Positions 16,166-17,554 of a DNA stretch of 17,554 nucleotides are shown one piece after another. The position numbers were made by a program, and so were the translations under genes. The notes beneath the pieces were generated by a model that made no database searches, was not told the DNA's origin, and worked only from the letters and a program-made list of their open reading frames with translations. The DNA lies in assembly GCA_012728155.1 (NCBI GenBank), contig JAAYFR010000165.1, positions 1 to 17,554 on the forward strand, written 5' to 3'. Position 1 is the stretch's first letter. The number at the start of each line of letters is the position of its first letter. Source of the DNA: Bacteroidales bacterium (GTDB lineage Bacteria > Bacteroidota > Bacteroidia > Bacteroidales > Dysgonomonadaceae).

Positions 16166-17086
16166 ATGACGTTTTCCGAAGAGATCAAACAACATGCCTT
16201 GTCGCTGGGTTTCGATGCCTGCGGTATCTGCCGTGCTACCGATAGCGGGCAGGAGGAGCGTTATATGCAATGGCTGGCGGAGAATGGCAATGCCGATATG
16301 GAATATATGGCCCGGAATATCGACAAGAGGCTCGATCCTCGCCTGTTAGTGGAAGGAGCCAAATCCATTATTTCCGTGGCGCTGAACTACTATCCCCATG
16401 AGAAACTTCCCGATGAGGTGCCACAATTTGCCTACTATGCTTATGGGAGAGATTACCACGACGTGGTCCGCGGAAAGTTACGCCAGTTGTTTGATTTTAT
16501 ACAAAGGAGAAATCCCGCTGTTACAGGCCGTTATTTTTCTGATTCGGCACCGGTATTGGAGCGTTTCTGGGCTGCAAAGGCAGGATTGGGCTTTGTAGGA
16601 AAAAATAGCTTGCTGATCATTCCCGGCAGAGGATCTTATTTTTTCCTCGGCGAACTTATTGTCGATATGGAGTTGGATTATGATGTTCCTCTCTCCATGA
16701 ACTGTGGAAATTGCCGGCGTTGCCTGGATGCCTGTCCTACCGGAGCCATAGAACAGCCTCATTTTCTCAATGCCCATAAATGTATCTCGTATCAGACCAT
16801 TGAAAATAAATGGGAGATCTCTTCCGAGATAATCCCTTTGTTAAGCAATAACGTGTATGGTTGCGATATCTGTCAGATAGTTTGCCCCTGGAATCGATAT
16901 GCGAAACCCCACCATACGGAAGAATTGATGCCGTCGGATGAGTTCTTGTCACTTAACCTGAAAAAACTGATTGAGATGGATGAAGAGGATTATCGACGGA
17001 TATTTTGTAAATCGGCTGTGAAAAGGGCTAAATTCTCCGGATTAAAACGGAATGTGGCTGCAATTTCCAAAACTCCCGATAAATAG
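16166..17086 (+). CDS. queG: Epoxyqueuosine reductase
   Basis: A 306-residue, cobalamin-dependent iron-sulfur enzyme that performs the last step of queuosine synthesis in tRNA (reduction of epoxyqueuosine). The N-terminal cobalamin-binding region shows the characteristic RLDPRLLVEGAKSIISVALNYY stretch (55-76) and YFSDSAPVLER (123-133), with D126 at the position of the catalytic acid, then KAGLGFVGKNSLLI (138-151). Two 4Fe-4S clusters are indicated by CGNCRRCLDACPTGAIE (180-196) and C206 with CDICQIVCPWN (233-243). It ends soon after the cluster domain and lacks the C-terminal HEAT-like extension of longer QueG (379 residues in E. coli). ATG 16166 has the conserved start just after it. ruvB follows 17 bp downstream. 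Confidence 0.96.
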   Translation: MTFSEEIKQHALSLGFDACGICRATDSGQEERYMQWLAENGNADMEYMARNIDKRLDPRLLVEGAKSIISVALNYYPHEKLPDEVPQFAYYAYGRDYHDVVRGKLRQLFDFIQRRNPAVTGRYFSDSAPVLERFWAAKAGLGFVGKNSLLIIPGRGSYFFLGELIVDMELDYDVPLSMNCGNCRRCLDACPTGAIEQPHFLNAHKCISYQTIENKWEISSEIIPLLSNNVYGCDICQIVCPWNRYAKPHHTEELMPSDEFLSLNLKKLIEMDEEDYRRIFCKSAVKRAKFSGLKRNVAAISKTPDK

Positions 17087-17095
17087 CTATTTTTG
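17064..17095 (+). promoter_or_regulatory. Candidate promoter of ruvB
   Basis: The -7 box TATTTTTG (17088-17095) matches TAnnTTTG exactly. It is preceded after 20 bp by TTTC (17064-17067), the same arrangement as before gltX. It begins right after the queG stop. A start 5-8 bp downstream would fall at about 17100-17103, immediately before ATG 17104, implying a very short or absent leader. Confidence 0.5.
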
Positions 17096-17103
17096 CATCA
17101 ATA

Positions 17104-17554
17104 ATGATGGAAGAGAGTTTCGATATACATAGTAACCGCAATTTCAAGGAGACTGAACGTGAATTTGAAAGTAGTTTGCGGCCATTGACCTTTGGTGATT
17201 TCAAGGGACAGGGGAAGATTGTGGAGAACCTGAAAATATTTGTCAGCGCGGCCCGTTTACGTGGCGAATCGCTTGATCATGTGTTGCTGCATGGTCCTCC
17301 CGGGCTGGGCAAGACCACCCTTTCGAATATCATCGCCAATGAATTGGGGGTGGGTTTTAGGGTGACATCGGGACCTGAACTCGACAAACCGGGTGATCTG
17401 GCCGGTGTGCTCACCTCGTTAGAGCAAAATGATGTGCTCTTTATCGACGAAATTCATCGCCTCTCCCCCGTAGGGGAGGAGTATCTTTACAGCGCCATGG
17501 AGGATTACCGGATCGATATTCTGATTGATAAAGGACCCAGTGCCCGCTCTATTC
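17104..17554 (+). CDS. ruvB: Holliday junction branch migration ATPase RuvB, 5' part
   Basis: I translated 150 codons from ATG 17104; the frame is open to the window edge. RuvB is the hexameric AAA+ motor that, with RuvA, drives branch migration of Holliday junctions. The N-terminus MMEESFDI followed by FESSLRPLTFGDFKGQGKIV fits Bacteroidota RuvB. Walker A is HGPPGLGKTT, the next conserved block is TSGPELDKPGDLAG, Walker B is LFIDEIHRL, and YSAMEDYRIDI(L) follows. About 190 C-terminal residues (sensor, winged-helix DNA-binding domain) lie outside the window. The tandem ATG pair (17104, 17107) leaves a one-codon ambiguity. It may be read with queG or from its own promoter. Confidence 0.96.
   Translation, partial: MMEESFDIHSNRNFKETEREFESSLRPLTFGDFKGQGKIVENLKIFVSAARLRGESLDHVLLHGPPGLGKTTLSNIIANELGVGFRVTSGPELDKPGDLAGVLTSLEQNDVLFIDEIHRLSPVGEEYLYSAMEDYRIDILIDKGPSARSI

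Overview
This window looks like a chromosomal housekeeping segment from a Bacteroidota bacterium. I place it in the Bacteroidales, probably near Dysgonomonadaceae/Porphyromonadaceae, but that family placement is inference from gene style only. The signs are a long LepB with a large insertion, a WbqC-family gene beside lepB, a GltX with a Bacteroidota-like insertion after its KMSKS motif, a QueG without the long C-terminal extension, and repeated copies of the Bacteroidota -7 promoter box TAnnTTTG (here always TATTTTTG) upstream of gltX, dapB, the SDR gene and ruvB. I see no transposase, phage gene, CRISPR array, rRNA or tRNA.

Minus strand, 13636 down to 1: eleven genes in one direction. In transcription order they are an extended SDR/epimerase, a HAD phosphatase-hotdog thioesterase fusion, menF, menD, menB, a menC-menE fusion, dapB, lepB, a WbqC-family gene, gltX and a 3'-truncated Stealth-family gene. 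The first three overlap by ATGA (stop/start), so translational coupling is likely. The block from the fusion to menCE supplies chorismate to 1,4-dihydroxy-2-naphthoate (DHNA) chemistry for menaquinone: MenF (isochorismate), MenD (SEPHCHC), [MenH step not encoded here], MenC (o-succinylbenzoate), MenE (OSB-CoA), MenB (DHNA-CoA), and a MenI-like hotdog domain (DHNA-CoA hydrolysis). Two of these activities sit in fused polypeptides. gltX and dapB have their own candidate promoters, so the run is probably several overlapping transcription units.

Plus strand, 13819 to 17554: rnr (RNase R), queG (epoxyqueuosine reductase) and the 5' part of ruvB. The 202-bp rnr-queG gap holds a large imperfect inverted repeat (about 163 bp) that no gene explains. 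The divergent 182-bp gap between the SDR gene and rnr holds a leftward promoter, a perfect 14-bp palindrome and short tandem repeats.

No wholly new system is evident. The points most worth following are the HAD-thioesterase fusion inside a menaquinone operon, the MenC-MenE fusion with a shortened adenylation domain, and the long hairpin element between rnr and queG. No gene-free stretch exceeds 300 bases.
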